A model generated the notes under the pieces. That model saw only the letters and a program-made list of their open reading frames with translations, was not told where the DNA came from and did no database searches. From NCBI GenBank assembly GCA_964607705.1, contig CAZSLI010000001.1, positions 159,204 through 223,203 of the forward strand: DNA of 64,000 bases, given 5' to 3'. This document shows, piece after piece, positions 49,771 to 58,976 of this stretch. Within the stretch, counting starts at the first letter, position 1. Every line of letters starts with the position of its first letter. The position numbers and the translations under genes were made by a program. The DNA is from CAZSLI01 sp964607705 (GTDB taxonomy: Bacteria; Actinomycetota; Coriobacteriia; Anaerosomatales; PHET01).

Positions 49771-50753
49771 CCCGCCGCATTCTCTTCGCGCTGCTGCCCG
49801 TTATGGCGGTCGGGGCTGTCGCCTCCTTGGGCTACGTCATCTTTTGGGGTTGGTCGCCGCTGCAGGCGGTCTACATGACCGTGATCACCATCGCGACGGT
49901 CGGCTTCCGAGAAGTGCGGCCGCTCACCCCTGCTGGCCAGGTCTTCACGATCGTCGTGATCATTGGCGGGGTCGCCGGAGCGACGTACGCGATCGGCCGC
50001 ATAGTGGACATCATCGTCGAGGAGCAACTCGGCGGGCGTTGGGAGGAACGTCGAATGAGGGCACGCATCAACGATCTGTCCGGACACACGATCATCGCAG
50101 GCATGGGTCGCGTCGGATCGGTGGTCGCTGAGGAGCTCGCGTCCCAACACCTCGCATTCGTCGTGGTCGACACGTGCGACGAGTGCATCGAGACAGCGCG
50201 TGGTCGAGGCTGGCTCTACGTGGACGGCGATGCGACCGAGGAAGAGGTGCTGAGGGCGGCGGGACTGATGAAGGCCGGCTCGCTCGTTACGGCTCTCAAC
50301 GGTGACGCTGAGAACCTGTTCGTGACGGTCACGGCCCGAGCGCTCAACCCGGACGTCTTCATCGTCGCCCGTTCCTCGCATGCCTCCACCGAGGCGAAGC
50401 TGCTCAAGGGCGGAGCGAACCGCGTCATGACGCCGAACATCATCGGCGGTCGCCGTATGGCCACGATGGTCATGCACCCGACCGTCTCGGACTACCTGGA
50501 CCTGGTGTCTCACGGGTCGGGGCTCGAGTACCGGCTGCAAGAGGTCGAGTTACGCCAGGGTTCGCGGCTTGACGGCATGAGTATCTCTGCTGCTCAGGTG
50601 CGAAGCGACACGGGGGCCTACATCCTCGCCATTCGGCACAATGACGGCTCTATCGACACGAATCCGCTGGCGGACACGATCATGCACGCCGGCGACCATC
50701 TCGTGGTCTTGGGAACAAGCCAGCAGGTCGATTCATTGCTCGCGAAGGCCTAG
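49767..50753 (+). CDS. Two-helix potassium channel with RCK (TrkA) domains
   Basis: 328 residues from ATG 49767. Two membrane helices (about 7-27 and 65-82) flank the pore helix YMTVITIATVGFREVRPLTPAG. The filter TVGFRE has R in place of the final glycine of TVGYG. TrkA_N (about 105-225) begins HTIIAGMGRVGSVVAEEL with DGDATEEEVL, and TrkA_C (about 245-328) has VELRQGSRLDGMSI. It resembles MthK-like channels; RCK domains bind NAD or Ca2+ in relatives. The K+ selectivity of this filter needs testing. Confidence 0.87.
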   Translation: MTRRILFALLPVMAVGAVASLGYVIFWGWSPLQAVYMTVITIATVGFREVRPLTPAGQVFTIVVIIGGVAGATYAIGRIVDIIVEEQLGGRWEERRMRARINDLSGHTIIAGMGRVGSVVAEELASQHLAFVVVDTCDECIETARGRGWLYVDGDATEEEVLRAAGLMKAGSLVTALNGDAENLFVTVTARALNPDVFIVARSSHASTEAKLLKGGANRVMTPNIIGGRRMATMVMHPTVSDYLDLVSHGSGLEYRLQEVELRQGSRLDGMSISAAQVRSDTGAYILAIRHNDGSIDTNPLADTIMHAGDHLVVLGTSQQVDSLLAKA

Positions 50754-50815
50754 CCGCTGGAGGCGGGAGCTTCGTCGGGGTACGCTACGCGAGTCAACAA
50801 ACCGAGGAGGAGATC

Positions 50816-51334
50816 GTGGACCTTTCGTCCTACATCCGTGACGTTCAGGACTGGCCCAAGGAGGGCATCGTCTTCAAGGACATCACTCCGCTGCTGGCGA
50901 GCCCCGAGGGTTTCAAGCTCGCGATCGATACGCTCTCCCAGGCGTACGCCACCGACGGCGTGAGCAAGGTGATGGGCGCCGAGGCACGTGGGTTCATCTT
51001 CGGTGGAGCGCTCGCCTACACCCTGGGTGCCGGCTTCGTCCCCGCGCGCAAGCCCGGGAAGCTGCCCTGGAAGACAACGTCGGTCACCTACGACCTCGAG
51101 TACGGCACTGACTCGCTCGAAGTGCACTCCGATGCGTTCGGGCCGGGCGATCGCGTCCTCATCGTCGACGACGTGCTCGCCACCGGAGGTACCGCTGCGG
51201 CCAAGGCCGAGCTGGTTCGCGCGACCGGCGCCGAGGTGGTCGGCTTCGCGTTCCTCATCGAGCTCGACTTCCTCGATGGGCGCTCGCGCTTGGGCGAGGA
51301 GCCTCGCATAATCTCGCTGATCCACGTCTCGTAA
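50816..51334 (+). CDS. apt: Adenine phosphoribosyltransferase
   Basis: 172 residues, GTG start with GAGGAGGAG upstream. FPKEG-type DWPKEGIVFKDITPLL at the N-terminus, GAEARGFIFGGALAY and RKPGKLPW, and the PRPP loop RVLIVDDVLATGGTAAA are those of Apt. It converts adenine and PRPP to AMP. Confidence 0.96.
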   Translation: MDLSSYIRDVQDWPKEGIVFKDITPLLASPEGFKLAIDTLSQAYATDGVSKVMGAEARGFIFGGALAYTLGAGFVPARKPGKLPWKTTSVTYDLEYGTDSLEVHSDAFGPGDRVLIVDDVLATGGTAAAKAELVRATGAEVVGFAFLIELDFLDGRSRLGEEPRIISLIHVS

Positions 51335-51358
51335 AGACGCCGGCTCAAGCCGGTCTTC

Positions 51359-51396
51359 GGCCGCCTCCCGCGTTCGCGCTGGGGGCGGCCGTTCGT
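51359..51396 (+). terminator. Terminator after apt
   Basis: GGCCGCC-T-CCC-GCG pairs with CGC-T-GGG-GGCGGCC around a TTCG tetraloop, giving 13 pairs with two single-base bulges. The tail GTTCGTT has T's only in part. Confidence 0.7.
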
Positions 51397-51483
51397 TGTC
51401 GCGTGTTAGGATTAGGGAGCCGGTACCGCGAGTCTCAGGCGGTGCCACCTCGAACGCAGCCGGTCGACGTAGCAGGAGGTTCG

Positions 51484-52632
51484 GTGACGCACCCGGGGCC
51501 TCATCGGCACGTCACTCGCGGCCTGACCACCCTGGTCCTGGCGCTCACTTTGGTGTTCGGCGCTGCCCCTGCAGCCGGGGCGACCCCGGCGCAGCTTGCG
51601 GCCACCAAGGCCGAGGCGCGCAAGGCGCAGGTGCGGCTCGACGAGCTCGCTTCCGATCTTGAAGAGAGCAACGAGGACTACCTGGCTGTCGAGCAGCGAC
51701 TGGCGGAGACCCGCAAAGAGGTTTCCTTGGCCCAGAGCGATCTCGAACTGGCGGAGCAGGAGCTAGCGGACGCCCAGGCGCAGCTCAATCGGCGAGCCGG
51801 CGCCATCTACCGCTCGGGTCGTCTGGGCTGGCTTTCCGTCTTCATCGGCGCAGCCGACTTCCGTGACCTCGTTACGCGCGTGGACCTATTGCGCCGTGTC
51901 AGCAATGGGGACGCGGCAGTCGTCGCACAGGTCGGGCAAGCACGTGCTCGGGCCGATAAGACGCGCTCGACGCTCGAGAACAGGCGTGCCGAGCAGGTGG
52001 TCTTGCTCAAGCAAGCCGCAGCCAAACGGCAACGGGTCGAGGGCGCGTTGGCGGCCCAAGAGGACTACCTCGCACGTGTGGGCGCCAAGCTCAAGACTCT
52101 GATCGCCGAGGAGCGCGCACGGCAGGAACGCATCGCTCGCGAGAAGGCTGCAGCGGAAGCGGCCGCCGCGGCTGCTCGAGCGGCGGCGGCGCCGGCGGGC
52201 GGTCGTTTCCCGCTCGGCCGCACGTTCGACCCTCGAGCGCTGGGTTCGCCGCACCCTGAGGCACTGGCGGTGGCACTGCGGTTCGTCGGCAAGACACCTT
52301 ACGTCTGGGGCGGGACCACGCCTTCGGGCTTCGACTGCTCCGGGCTCACGCTCTACTCCTATGCACAGGTCGGCTTCGCGCTACCGCGCACGAGTCGCGA
52401 GCAGTTCCGGGTGGGCGCCTTCATCGCTCCCGACAGGGTCGACCTGCTCCAGCCCGGCGACCTGGTGTTCTTCGGCACAGGGGGTGATCCTGGGCGCATC
52501 CACCACGTGGGCATGTATGTGGGTGGCGGGTCCTTCGTACACGCGCCACAGACCGGCATGGACGTCTCGGTGTCTTCGCTGACCGGACGGATCGCGGAGC
52601 GCGGGGACTACGTGGGGGCCGTTCGCCCCTGA
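51484..52632 (+). CDS. Secreted NlpC/P60 peptidoglycan hydrolase with coiled coil
   Basis: 382 residues from GTG 51484 with AGGAGG upstream; the longer frame from 51403 is not supported. The signal peptide is TTLVLALTLVFGAAPAAGA. Long coiled coil (about 35-230) as in Rip/PcsB-like proteins. The NlpC/P60 domain (about 255-382) has the catalytic C in GFDCSGLTLYSY and H in HHVGMYVGGGSFVHAP. It cleaves peptide crosslinks in the wall. Confidence 0.92.
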   Translation: MTHPGPHRHVTRGLTTLVLALTLVFGAAPAAGATPAQLAATKAEARKAQVRLDELASDLEESNEDYLAVEQRLAETRKEVSLAQSDLELAEQELADAQAQLNRRAGAIYRSGRLGWLSVFIGAADFRDLVTRVDLLRRVSNGDAAVVAQVGQARARADKTRSTLENRRAEQVVLLKQAAAKRQRVEGALAAQEDYLARVGAKLKTLIAEERARQERIAREKAAAEAAAAAARAAAAPAGGRFPLGRTFDPRALGSPHPEALAVALRFVGKTPYVWGGTTPSGFDCSGLTLYSYAQVGFALPRTSREQFRVGAFIAPDRVDLLQPGDLVFFGTGGDPGRIHHVGMYVGGGSFVHAPQTGMDVSVSSLTGRIAERGDYVGAVRP

Positions 52633-52725
52633 TTCGGCCGCGTGCGGCTGCGATGGGCGGCCGCCGCCCGCCGCCCGGCGTGCGCCGCTCGGCAGCGTCG
52701 GAGCGGCTAGGAACTGGAAGGCTTG

Positions 52726-52734
52726 TGCTATGCT
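52726..52734 (+). promoter_or_regulatory. Extended -10 box upstream of iorA
   Basis: TGCTATGCT is a TGn-TATGCT extended -10 element, 55 bases before the iorA start. No good -35 is seen. Confidence 0.5.
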
Positions 52735-52745
52735 CGGCGAACCCT

Positions 52746-52766
52746 CCTCGGCTCTATCCGCCGAGG
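52746..52766 (+). other. Leader hairpin before iorA
   Basis: CCTCGG-CTCTATCCG-CCGAGG forms a 6-bp stem between the -10 and the iorA start. Its role is unknown. Confidence 0.35.
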
Positions 52767-52789
52767 CGACGAGCGAGCAAAGGACCTGC

Positions 52790-54553
52790 GTGAGCCGCCT
52801 TCTGCTGTCCGGAAACGAAGCCGTCGCACAAGGCGCCTGGGAAGCAGGCGCCGCCGTCGGTGTGGGGTATCCCGGGACCCCGTCTACTGAGACCCTCGAG
52901 CGGTTCGGCAAACTGCCGGACGTCTATGCCGAATGGGCGCCGAACGAGAAGGTCGCCCTCGAGGTGGCGGCCGGCGTTTCAATGGCAGGCAAGCGATCGC
53001 TCGTCACCATGAAGCATGTGGGACTGAACGTAGCAGCCGACCCCCTGTTCACGCTCGCGTACACGGGCGTGCGCGGCGGGCTCGTGATCTTGGTCGCCGA
53101 CGACCCGGGCATGCACTCGTCCCAGAACGAGCAGGACTCGCACAACTACGCAGCCTTTGCCCGCGTGCCGATGCTTGAGCCGTCCGACTCGGCCGAGGCC
53201 CTCGCGTTCACCAAGCTCGCCTTCGGGCTGTCCGAGCGCTTCGACACGCCGGTACTGGTGCGTTCGACCGTGAGAGCGAGCCATGCCAAGTCGGCGGTCG
53301 AGGTGGGGGAGCGCGAGCAGCGCCCCGAACCCGGCCCCTACAAGACCGACCCGGCGAAGTGGGTGATGATGCCCGCCATGGCGAAGGCCCGCCGTCTCGA
53401 CCTGGACGAGCGCATCATCAGCCTCGCCGAGTATGCCGAGACCGCCGAGCTCAACCGTGCCGAGTACCGCGATGCGGTCCTCGGCATCGTCTGCGCCGGC
53501 GTCACGTACCAGCACGTCCGCGAGGCTGCCCCCGAGGCATCGACCCTCAAGCTCGGCATGACCTTCCCGCTGCCTCGCGATCTCATCCTCGACTTCGCCT
53601 CGAGGGTCGACCGCCTAGTGGTCGCCGAGGAGGCCGACCCGTACCTGGAGCGGTCGCTCAGAGCGCTCGGCGTGTCCGTGGAGCACTTGGGTACCCCAGC
53701 GTCAGGCGAGTTGTCGCCCGGCTCGATCAGACGTGCCCTCGGCATGCCGGAACCGGTCACGCGCGAGGCTGACGACACGCTGCCTCCTCGTCCGCCGCTC
53801 ATGTGCCCGGGGTGCCCGCATCGGCCTGTCTTCAGCGTGCTGCGCAAGCTCAGGGCCGTCGTCACCGGTGACATCGGTTGCTACACGCTCGGAGCGCTCA
53901 AGCCGCTCGCCGCGATGGATTCATGCGTCGACATGGGCGCCTCCATCGGGATGGCGCACGGCATGGAGATCGCCGGTGGCATCGAGAAGCGACCGGTCGT
54001 CGCGGTCATCGGCGACTCGACCTTCGCTCATTCAGGCGTCACCGGTGTCATGAACATGGTCTACAACGGCGGCGGCGGAACGGTGGTCGTGCTCGACAAC
54101 CGCATCACCGCGATGACCGGACACCAGGGCAACCCGGTCAACGGGATCACGCTCCAGGGCCGTCGAAGCCGAGAGGTTGACATCGTCACCTTGGGCAAGG
54201 CGCTCGGCGTGCCACGGGTTCGCACGGCCAACCCCCACGACATCGACGAAGTCGAGCAGGTCCTCCGAGAAGAGACCGCCGCCGAGGAACTCTCGCTGGT
54301 TGTCTTCCAAGCGCCCTGCGCGCTGCTCATCCGCGAGAAGGAAGATCCGTACGCTGTCGACGAAGAGGCGTGCACCAAGTGCGGCGTCTGCATCAAGCTC
54401 GGCTGTCCGGCGATTGGCCGCGACGAGATCACCGGCCGCGCCTTCATCGACATCAGCGTATGTGTCGGGTGCGGACTCTGCGCCCAAGTCTGCCGCTACG
54501 ACGCCATCGAGCGTACGGGTGCCTCATGCGACTTTCCGGGAGGTGCCCGATGA
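52790..54553 (+). CDS. iorA: Indolepyruvate ferredoxin oxidoreductase, alpha subunit
   Basis: 587 residues from GTG 52790, with AAAGGA six bases upstream (a 20-residue longer frame exists). YPGTPSTETLERF and the TPP region PLMCPGCPHRPVFSVL...GDIGCYTLGALKPL are those of IorA. Two C-terminal ferredoxin clusters: CTKCGVCIKLGCP and CVGCGLCAQVCRYDAI. It decarboxylates indolepyruvate or phenylpyruvate, with CoA, to the aryl-acetyl-CoA and reduces ferredoxin. It is first of an operon with iorB and an ACT gene. Confidence 0.95.
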   Translation: MSRLLLSGNEAVAQGAWEAGAAVGVGYPGTPSTETLERFGKLPDVYAEWAPNEKVALEVAAGVSMAGKRSLVTMKHVGLNVAADPLFTLAYTGVRGGLVILVADDPGMHSSQNEQDSHNYAAFARVPMLEPSDSAEALAFTKLAFGLSERFDTPVLVRSTVRASHAKSAVEVGEREQRPEPGPYKTDPAKWVMMPAMAKARRLDLDERIISLAEYAETAELNRAEYRDAVLGIVCAGVTYQHVREAAPEASTLKLGMTFPLPRDLILDFASRVDRLVVAEEADPYLERSLRALGVSVEHLGTPASGELSPGSIRRALGMPEPVTREADDTLPPRPPLMCPGCPHRPVFSVLRKLRAVVTGDIGCYTLGALKPLAAMDSCVDMGASIGMAHGMEIAGGIEKRPVVAVIGDSTFAHSGVTGVMNMVYNGGGGTVVVLDNRITAMTGHQGNPVNGITLQGRRSREVDIVTLGKALGVPRVRTANPHDIDEVEQVLREETAAEELSLVVFQAPCALLIREKEDPYAVDEEACTKCGVCIKLGCPAIGRDEITGRAFIDISVCVGCGLCAQVCRYDAIERTGASCDFPGGAR

Positions 54554-55140
54554 GCACCACCACCGTCATGCTCTGCGGGGTCGGAGGCCAGGGGACGATC
54601 CTCGCGGCCGACCTGCTAGCGAAGGTCGCAGTCGCCGAGGGTCTCGAGGTCAAGCTGTCCGAGGTCCATGGTATGGCGCAGCGCGGCGGCTCGGTGGACA
54701 CGGTGGTGAAGTTCGGCGATGAGGTGCATTCGCCTGTCACCGACCCGGGCTTCGTGGACCACCTGGTGGCATTCGAGATCATCGAGGCCATGCGGCGCGT
54801 CCAGTGGGTGCGTCCCGAGGGCCGTTTGCTCGTGAACCCGCGAGCGATCCAGCCGCTGCCGGTGCTCATCGGCGACTTGCCCGCCCCGCGCGGCCTGCAG
54901 GCCGTCCTCGAGAGCGAGGGCGCCATCTTCATCGACGCCGACGAGCTCGCGTGCGAGGCGGGGAGTCCGAAATCAGCTAACGTAGTGCTCATGGGGGCCC
55001 TGTCGACCGGGCTTCCCTTTGCCGAGAAGACGTGGACCGACGTCATTGCCGCCCGCGTCCCGCCGAAGACGGTGGACGCGAACCTGAGGGCCTTCGAGCT
55101 CGGGCGGCAGGCGTGCATGAAGGGGGAGTGCGACCTGTGA
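54550..55140 (+). CDS. iorB: Indolepyruvate ferredoxin oxidoreductase, beta subunit
   Basis: 196 residues from ATG 54550 (ATGA). CGVGGQGTILAADLLAKVA and EVHGMAQRGGSVDTVVKFG are the gamma-type domain of IorB. It pairs with IorA. Its stop overlaps the ACT gene (GTGA). Confidence 0.94.
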   Translation: MSTTTVMLCGVGGQGTILAADLLAKVAVAEGLEVKLSEVHGMAQRGGSVDTVVKFGDEVHSPVTDPGFVDHLVAFEIIEAMRRVQWVRPEGRLLVNPRAIQPLPVLIGDLPAPRGLQAVLESEGAIFIDADELACEAGSPKSANVVLMGALSTGLPFAEKTWTDVIAARVPPKTVDANLRAFELGRQACMKGECDL

Positions 55141-55553
55141 ACGTCAAGCAGCTGTCCGTGTTCATCGAGAACAAGACCGGCCGCGTCAGCGAGGTGAGCG
55201 ATGTCCTCGGCGACGCGGGAGTCAACATCCGCGGCTTCTCGGTGTCCGATACCGCTGACTACGGCATCGTGCGGCTCGTAGTGGACGACCCCGACAAGGG
55301 TCGCGAGGCACTCCAGAACGCCGGTTTCACCGTGAAAGTCTCTGAGGTGCTCTGCGTCCATCTGCCGGACCACCCGGGCGGGTTGGCCGGTGTCCTCAAG
55401 ATCGTCTCGGATGCGGGCGTGAACATCGAGTACGTCTATTCGCTCATCTCGACCTACGTGGTCATCAACGTTGCCGACATCGATCGCGCGATCGCCCTGC
55501 TCAAGGGCAAGCCGGTCGAGCTTGTGTCCCAAGAAGAGATCGCCCGGATCTAG
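55137..55553 (+). CDS. Tandem ACT-domain protein (copy 2)
   Basis: 138 residues, GTG start overlapping iorB. Two ACT domains: KQLSVFIENKTGRVSEVSDVLGDAGVNIRGFSVSD and LPDHPGGLAGVLKIVSDAGVNIEYVYSL. It resembles the protein at 39005-39433, which follows paaK copy 1. It probably senses an aromatic amino acid and adjusts Ior or PaaK activity, which is inference. Confidence 0.88.
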   Translation: MNVKQLSVFIENKTGRVSEVSDVLGDAGVNIRGFSVSDTADYGIVRLVVDDPDKGREALQNAGFTVKVSEVLCVHLPDHPGGLAGVLKIVSDAGVNIEYVYSLISTYVVINVADIDRAIALLKGKPVELVSQEEIARI

Positions 55554-55608
55554 AGCCCCGTGTCGGGTTTCGTGCGGTCGGACCTACGTCAAGAAGGAGG
55601 AGTGCATC

Positions 55609-56817
55609 ATGCGTGGACGTACGCTACAGCTGAGTATGGCGGTCTTGGAGGCCGCGATGGCAGCAGCACTTGCGGTGACGCTTGTGGGCTGTACGGCAAC
55701 CCCTAAGGCCGCAGAGACGTCTTCAGGGGGAGCTGCTAAGGGCGAGCCGATCAAGATCGGCGCGATCGTCTCTCTTACGGGCACCTATGCCGGCCTCGGT
55801 GAGCCCGAGAAGAAGACGATCGAGATGGAAGTGGCACGCATCAACGAGGCCGGCGGGGTGAACGGTCGCCCCATCGAGGTCATCTTCGAGGATGATCAGA
55901 CCGACGAGGCCAAGGCGGTCGCAGCGGCAAGCAAGCTGATCGCCCAGGACCAGGTACTCGCAATCATCGGCGCGACGGGAAGCGGCCAGACGATGGCCGT
56001 TCGCAGCGAAGTCGACCGCGCCGGTATCCCACAGGTTTCGATGGCCGGTGCTACGGCTATCACCTCCAACTTCGACCCACTGGTGTTCCAGACACCGTGG
56101 TCGAACACGATCGTGGTCCCCTTCACCATCGAGGCGCTCAAGAAGGACGGGATCAAGCGTGTCGGCTTGATCACCGACTCCGGCGGTTTCGGCAAGGACG
56201 GGCGCGACGTCTTCCTCGCTGAAGCTAAGAAGTCCGGTATCGAGGTGGTCGCCGATGAGGTGTTCAACCCCGGTGACACCGACATGAGCGCTCAGCTGAC
56301 CCGTATCAAGGGATCGGGCGCAGACGCGATCGTGATGTGGACGGCCGGCAAGGAGGCCGCCACCGTCGTGAAGAACCGTTCGGAACTCGGCATCACCACT
56401 CCGATGTTCGGCAGCCATGGCAACGCTCGTCAGGAGTTCATCGACGGCGCCGGCCCTGCGGCGAACGGGTTCAAGTTCGCTGCAGGAAAGATCCTGCTGC
56501 CCGAGGCCTACGGTGAGGGCACCGAGGCCTACAAGGTGGCTACTGAGTTCGTCGACCGCTACAAGGCGGCGACGGGGACGAATCCGAGCACGTTCGCGGG
56601 TCACGCGTACGACGCTCTCTACCTGATAGTCGAGGCGGCCAAGCGGGTCGATGGCGACCTGACCGCTCAGGGACTCCGAGATGAGATTGAAAGGACGTCA
56701 GGGTTCGTCGGCATCGGCGGCACGTTCACCTTCTCCGCCACGGACCACAACGGGCTCAAGTCATCCGACCTCACGCTCTACGAGGTCGCCGATGGCACCT
56801 GGAAGCTCGCCGAGTAG
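55609..56817 (+). CDS. livJ: ABC transporter substrate-binding lipoprotein (copy 1)
   Basis: 402 residues from ATG 55609, with AAGGAGG upstream. The lipobox LVGC places the acylated cysteine at residue 28. Type I periplasmic binding fold: IKIGAIVSLTGTYAGLGEPEKKTIEMEVARINEAGGVNGRPIEV, DDQTDEAKAVAAASKLIAQD and VFNPGDTDMSAQLTRIKGSGADA. It binds branched-chain or other amino acids outside the cell. A tandem paralogue follows. Confidence 0.92.
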   Translation: MRGRTLQLSMAVLEAAMAAALAVTLVGCTATPKAAETSSGGAAKGEPIKIGAIVSLTGTYAGLGEPEKKTIEMEVARINEAGGVNGRPIEVIFEDDQTDEAKAVAAASKLIAQDQVLAIIGATGSGQTMAVRSEVDRAGIPQVSMAGATAITSNFDPLVFQTPWSNTIVVPFTIEALKKDGIKRVGLITDSGGFGKDGRDVFLAEAKKSGIEVVADEVFNPGDTDMSAQLTRIKGSGADAIVMWTAGKEAATVVKNRSELGITTPMFGSHGNARQEFIDGAGPAANGFKFAAGKILLPEAYGEGTEAYKVATEFVDRYKAATGTNPSTFAGHAYDALYLIVEAAKRVDGDLTAQGLRDEIERTSGFVGIGGTFTFSATDHNGLKSSDLTLYEVADGTWKLAE

Positions 56818-56828
56818 GCATGATTTCG

Positions 56829-56862
56829 ACCGGTCCCCGGCACGCTCGTGCCGGGGACCGGT
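56829..56862 (+). other. Intercistronic 15-bp hairpin between the livJ copies
   Basis: ACCGGTCCCCGGCAC and GTGCCGGGGACCGGT form a perfect 15-bp stem with loop GCTC. No T tract follows and livJ copy 2 starts 19 bases later. It may stabilise the first cistron's mRNA or reduce downstream expression. Confidence 0.75.
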
Positions 56863-56881
56863 GCGACGGGAGGACGGGGTC

Positions 56882-58069
56882 ATGATGGGTGGACTCAAGA
56901 GGGGCTTTTCGGTCCTTGTGGCGGTCGGTCTGGTTGCGGCGCTGGTGGGGTGTGCCTCGGGCGCCAAAGCGCCGGAGACGACCGCTGGGGGCGCCGAGCC
57001 GATCAAGATCGGAGCGGTCCTATCCCTGACCGGGTCATACGCGGGACTCGGTGAATCCGAGAAGAATGCGTTGGAGCTCGAGGTCAAGCGGATCAACGAC
57101 GCCGGCGGCGTGAACGGCAGGCCCATCGAGGTACTCATCGAGGATGACCAGACCGACGAGGCGAAGGCCGTCGCGGCCGCATCGAAGCTGATAGCCCAAG
57201 ACCAGGTCATCGCCGTGATCGGCGCCAGCGGCACGGGACAGAGCATGGCCATGCGTAGCGAGCTGCAACGCGCCGGCGTGCCGCAGGTATCGATGGCCGG
57301 TGGCACAGTCATCACGGGACAGTTCGATCCGCTCGTCTTCCAGACGCCGTGGTCGAACACGATCGTCGTGCCGTTCGTGCTGGGCGCGATCAAGGCCGAC
57401 GGCCATCAGAAGGTCGCCCTCATCTCGGACAGCGGCGGCTACGGCAAGGACGGTCGAGAGATCATCCTCTCCCAGGCTAAGGACGCGGGCATCGAGATAG
57501 TCGCCGACGAGACGTTCAACCCCGGAGACACTGACATGAGCGCGCAGCTCACCCGCATCAAGGGCTCGGGGGCGGACGCGCTACTCATGTGGTCGGCAGG
57601 AAAGGAAGCCAGCACGGTGGTGAAGGGCGCGCAGGAGCTGTCGCTCGGAATGCCGATGTACGGGGGCTCAGGCCAAGCGCGCACCGAGTTCGTCGAGGGC
57701 GCAGGCGATGCGGCCGAGGGCTTCACCTTCGGCACCGGGAAGAGCCTGATCGCTGAGAACTGGCCCAAGGACTCCGCCGAGTACGGCGCCGTGTCCGACT
57801 TTGCGGCCCGCTATCAGGAGGCCTACAACGAAGCGCCTGACATCTTCGCCGGCCACGCGTTCGACGCCATCAACATCGTCACGGACGGACTCCAGCGCGC
57901 GGGAGCAGATGCAGACTCGAAGGCGCTGCGCGATGCGATCGAGCAGACTGAGTCGCTCGCAGGATTCGGAGGCAACTTCACGTTCTCGGAGAAGGACCAT
58001 AACGGTCTTACCACCAACGACCTCGCGCTTTACCGTATCGAGGGCGGTAAGTGGGTCGCCGCCAAGTGA
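56882..58069 (+). CDS. livJ: ABC transporter substrate-binding lipoprotein (copy 2)
   Basis: 395 residues from ATG 56882 (ATG 56885 also possible), preceded by GGGAGG. Lipobox LVGC, acylated cysteine 24. It closely resembles copy 1: KIGAVLSLTGSYAGLGESEKNALELEVKRINDAGGVNGRPIEV, identical DDQTDEAKAVAAASKLIAQDQ. It is a tandem duplicate with divergence in the C-terminal lobe, so ligand range may differ. Confidence 0.92.
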   Translation: MMGGLKRGFSVLVAVGLVAALVGCASGAKAPETTAGGAEPIKIGAVLSLTGSYAGLGESEKNALELEVKRINDAGGVNGRPIEVLIEDDQTDEAKAVAAASKLIAQDQVIAVIGASGTGQSMAMRSELQRAGVPQVSMAGGTVITGQFDPLVFQTPWSNTIVVPFVLGAIKADGHQKVALISDSGGYGKDGREIILSQAKDAGIEIVADETFNPGDTDMSAQLTRIKGSGADALLMWSAGKEASTVVKGAQELSLGMPMYGGSGQARTEFVEGAGDAAEGFTFGTGKSLIAENWPKDSAEYGAVSDFAARYQEAYNEAPDIFAGHAFDAINIVTDGLQRAGADADSKALRDAIEQTESLAGFGGNFTFSEKDHNGLTTNDLALYRIEGGKWVAAK

Positions 58070-58103
58070 CGATCGCCGCCAACTCGAGCAGCGTGAGATC
58101 CTG

Positions 58104-58976
58104 ATGGCCGAGCTGCTCCAATTCCTCATAGCGGGGCTCAAGAACGGATCGATCTACGCGCTGATCGCGTTGGGCTTCACGATCGTCTACGCCTCTACCG
58201 GCGCGATCAACTTCGCCCAAGGCGAGTTCTACATGCTCGGTGGGATGCTCGGCGTGTGGTTCACGACGCTGGGACTCCCGTTGCCGGCAGCCGTGGTCGC
58301 CGCCGTTCTGGCTTCGGCTGTGATCGGCGCCGTCTTCGAGATCCTCGCTGTGCGGCCGATCGGGTCGGGCGACCCGCTGCGGATCATCATGGTGACGATC
58401 GGCGGCGCGGTCGTACTGAGACAGCTCGCACTGCACGTGTTCGGGCCTGACGAGCGCGCGCTTGCGCCGTTCACGGCCGGTCCTTCGGTGAAGTTCGCAG
58501 GCGCTGCGGTCGAGCGGCAGACGCTCTGGATATGGGCGCTCATGGCGGCGGCCGTGATCGCACTGTTCGTGCTGTATCGCCGCACCACCTTCGGCCGGGC
58601 CATGCGGGCGACGTCGCTCAACCGCGATGCTGCCCGCCTGGTAGGTATCGACGGTGCCGCCATGGTCACTTACTCGTTCGCATTGGCCGCTGCTTTGGGC
58701 GCGCTCGCGGGCTTGGCTGTCGCGCCGCTCACGCAGACGGCGTTCGACGTGGGGGCAGGCATCGGCGTCAAAGGCTTTGCGGCCGCGATCCTCGGCGGGC
58801 TGGGGAATCCGGTCGCCGCGGTGGGAGGCGGGTTGATCCTCGGCTTGCTCGAAAGCCTCACTGCAGGCTATCTGGACCCGCTCTACAAGGACGCCGTCTC
58901 GCTCGTGGTGCTGCTGTTGGTGTTGTTCATCCGGCCACAGGGGCTGCTGGGCCGTCGCGGCAAGGAGAAGGTCTAG
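58104..58976 (+). CDS. livH: Branched-chain amino acid type ABC permease
   Basis: 290 residues from ATG 58104. About eight membrane helices. LKNGSIYALIALGFTIVYASTGAINFAQGEFYMLGGML and GVKGFAAAILGGLGNPVAAVGGGLILGLLES are typical of LivH. It works with LivM. The ribosome site is weak (GTGAGAT). Confidence 0.93.
   Translation: MAELLQFLIAGLKNGSIYALIALGFTIVYASTGAINFAQGEFYMLGGMLGVWFTTLGLPLPAAVVAAVLASAVIGAVFEILAVRPIGSGDPLRIIMVTIGGAVVLRQLALHVFGPDERALAPFTAGPSVKFAGAAVERQTLWIWALMAAAVIALFVLYRRTTFGRAMRATSLNRDAARLVGIDGAAMVTYSFALAAALGALAGLAVAPLTQTAFDVGAGIGVKGFAAAILGGLGNPVAAVGGGLILGLLESLTAGYLDPLYKDAVSLVVLLLVLFIRPQGLLGRRGKEKV

Noticed and set aside
56829..56862. Rho-independent terminator between the two livJ genes
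   Set aside because: The stem is very strong, but no T run follows and the next gene starts 19 bases later, so I list it as an intercistronic hairpin.
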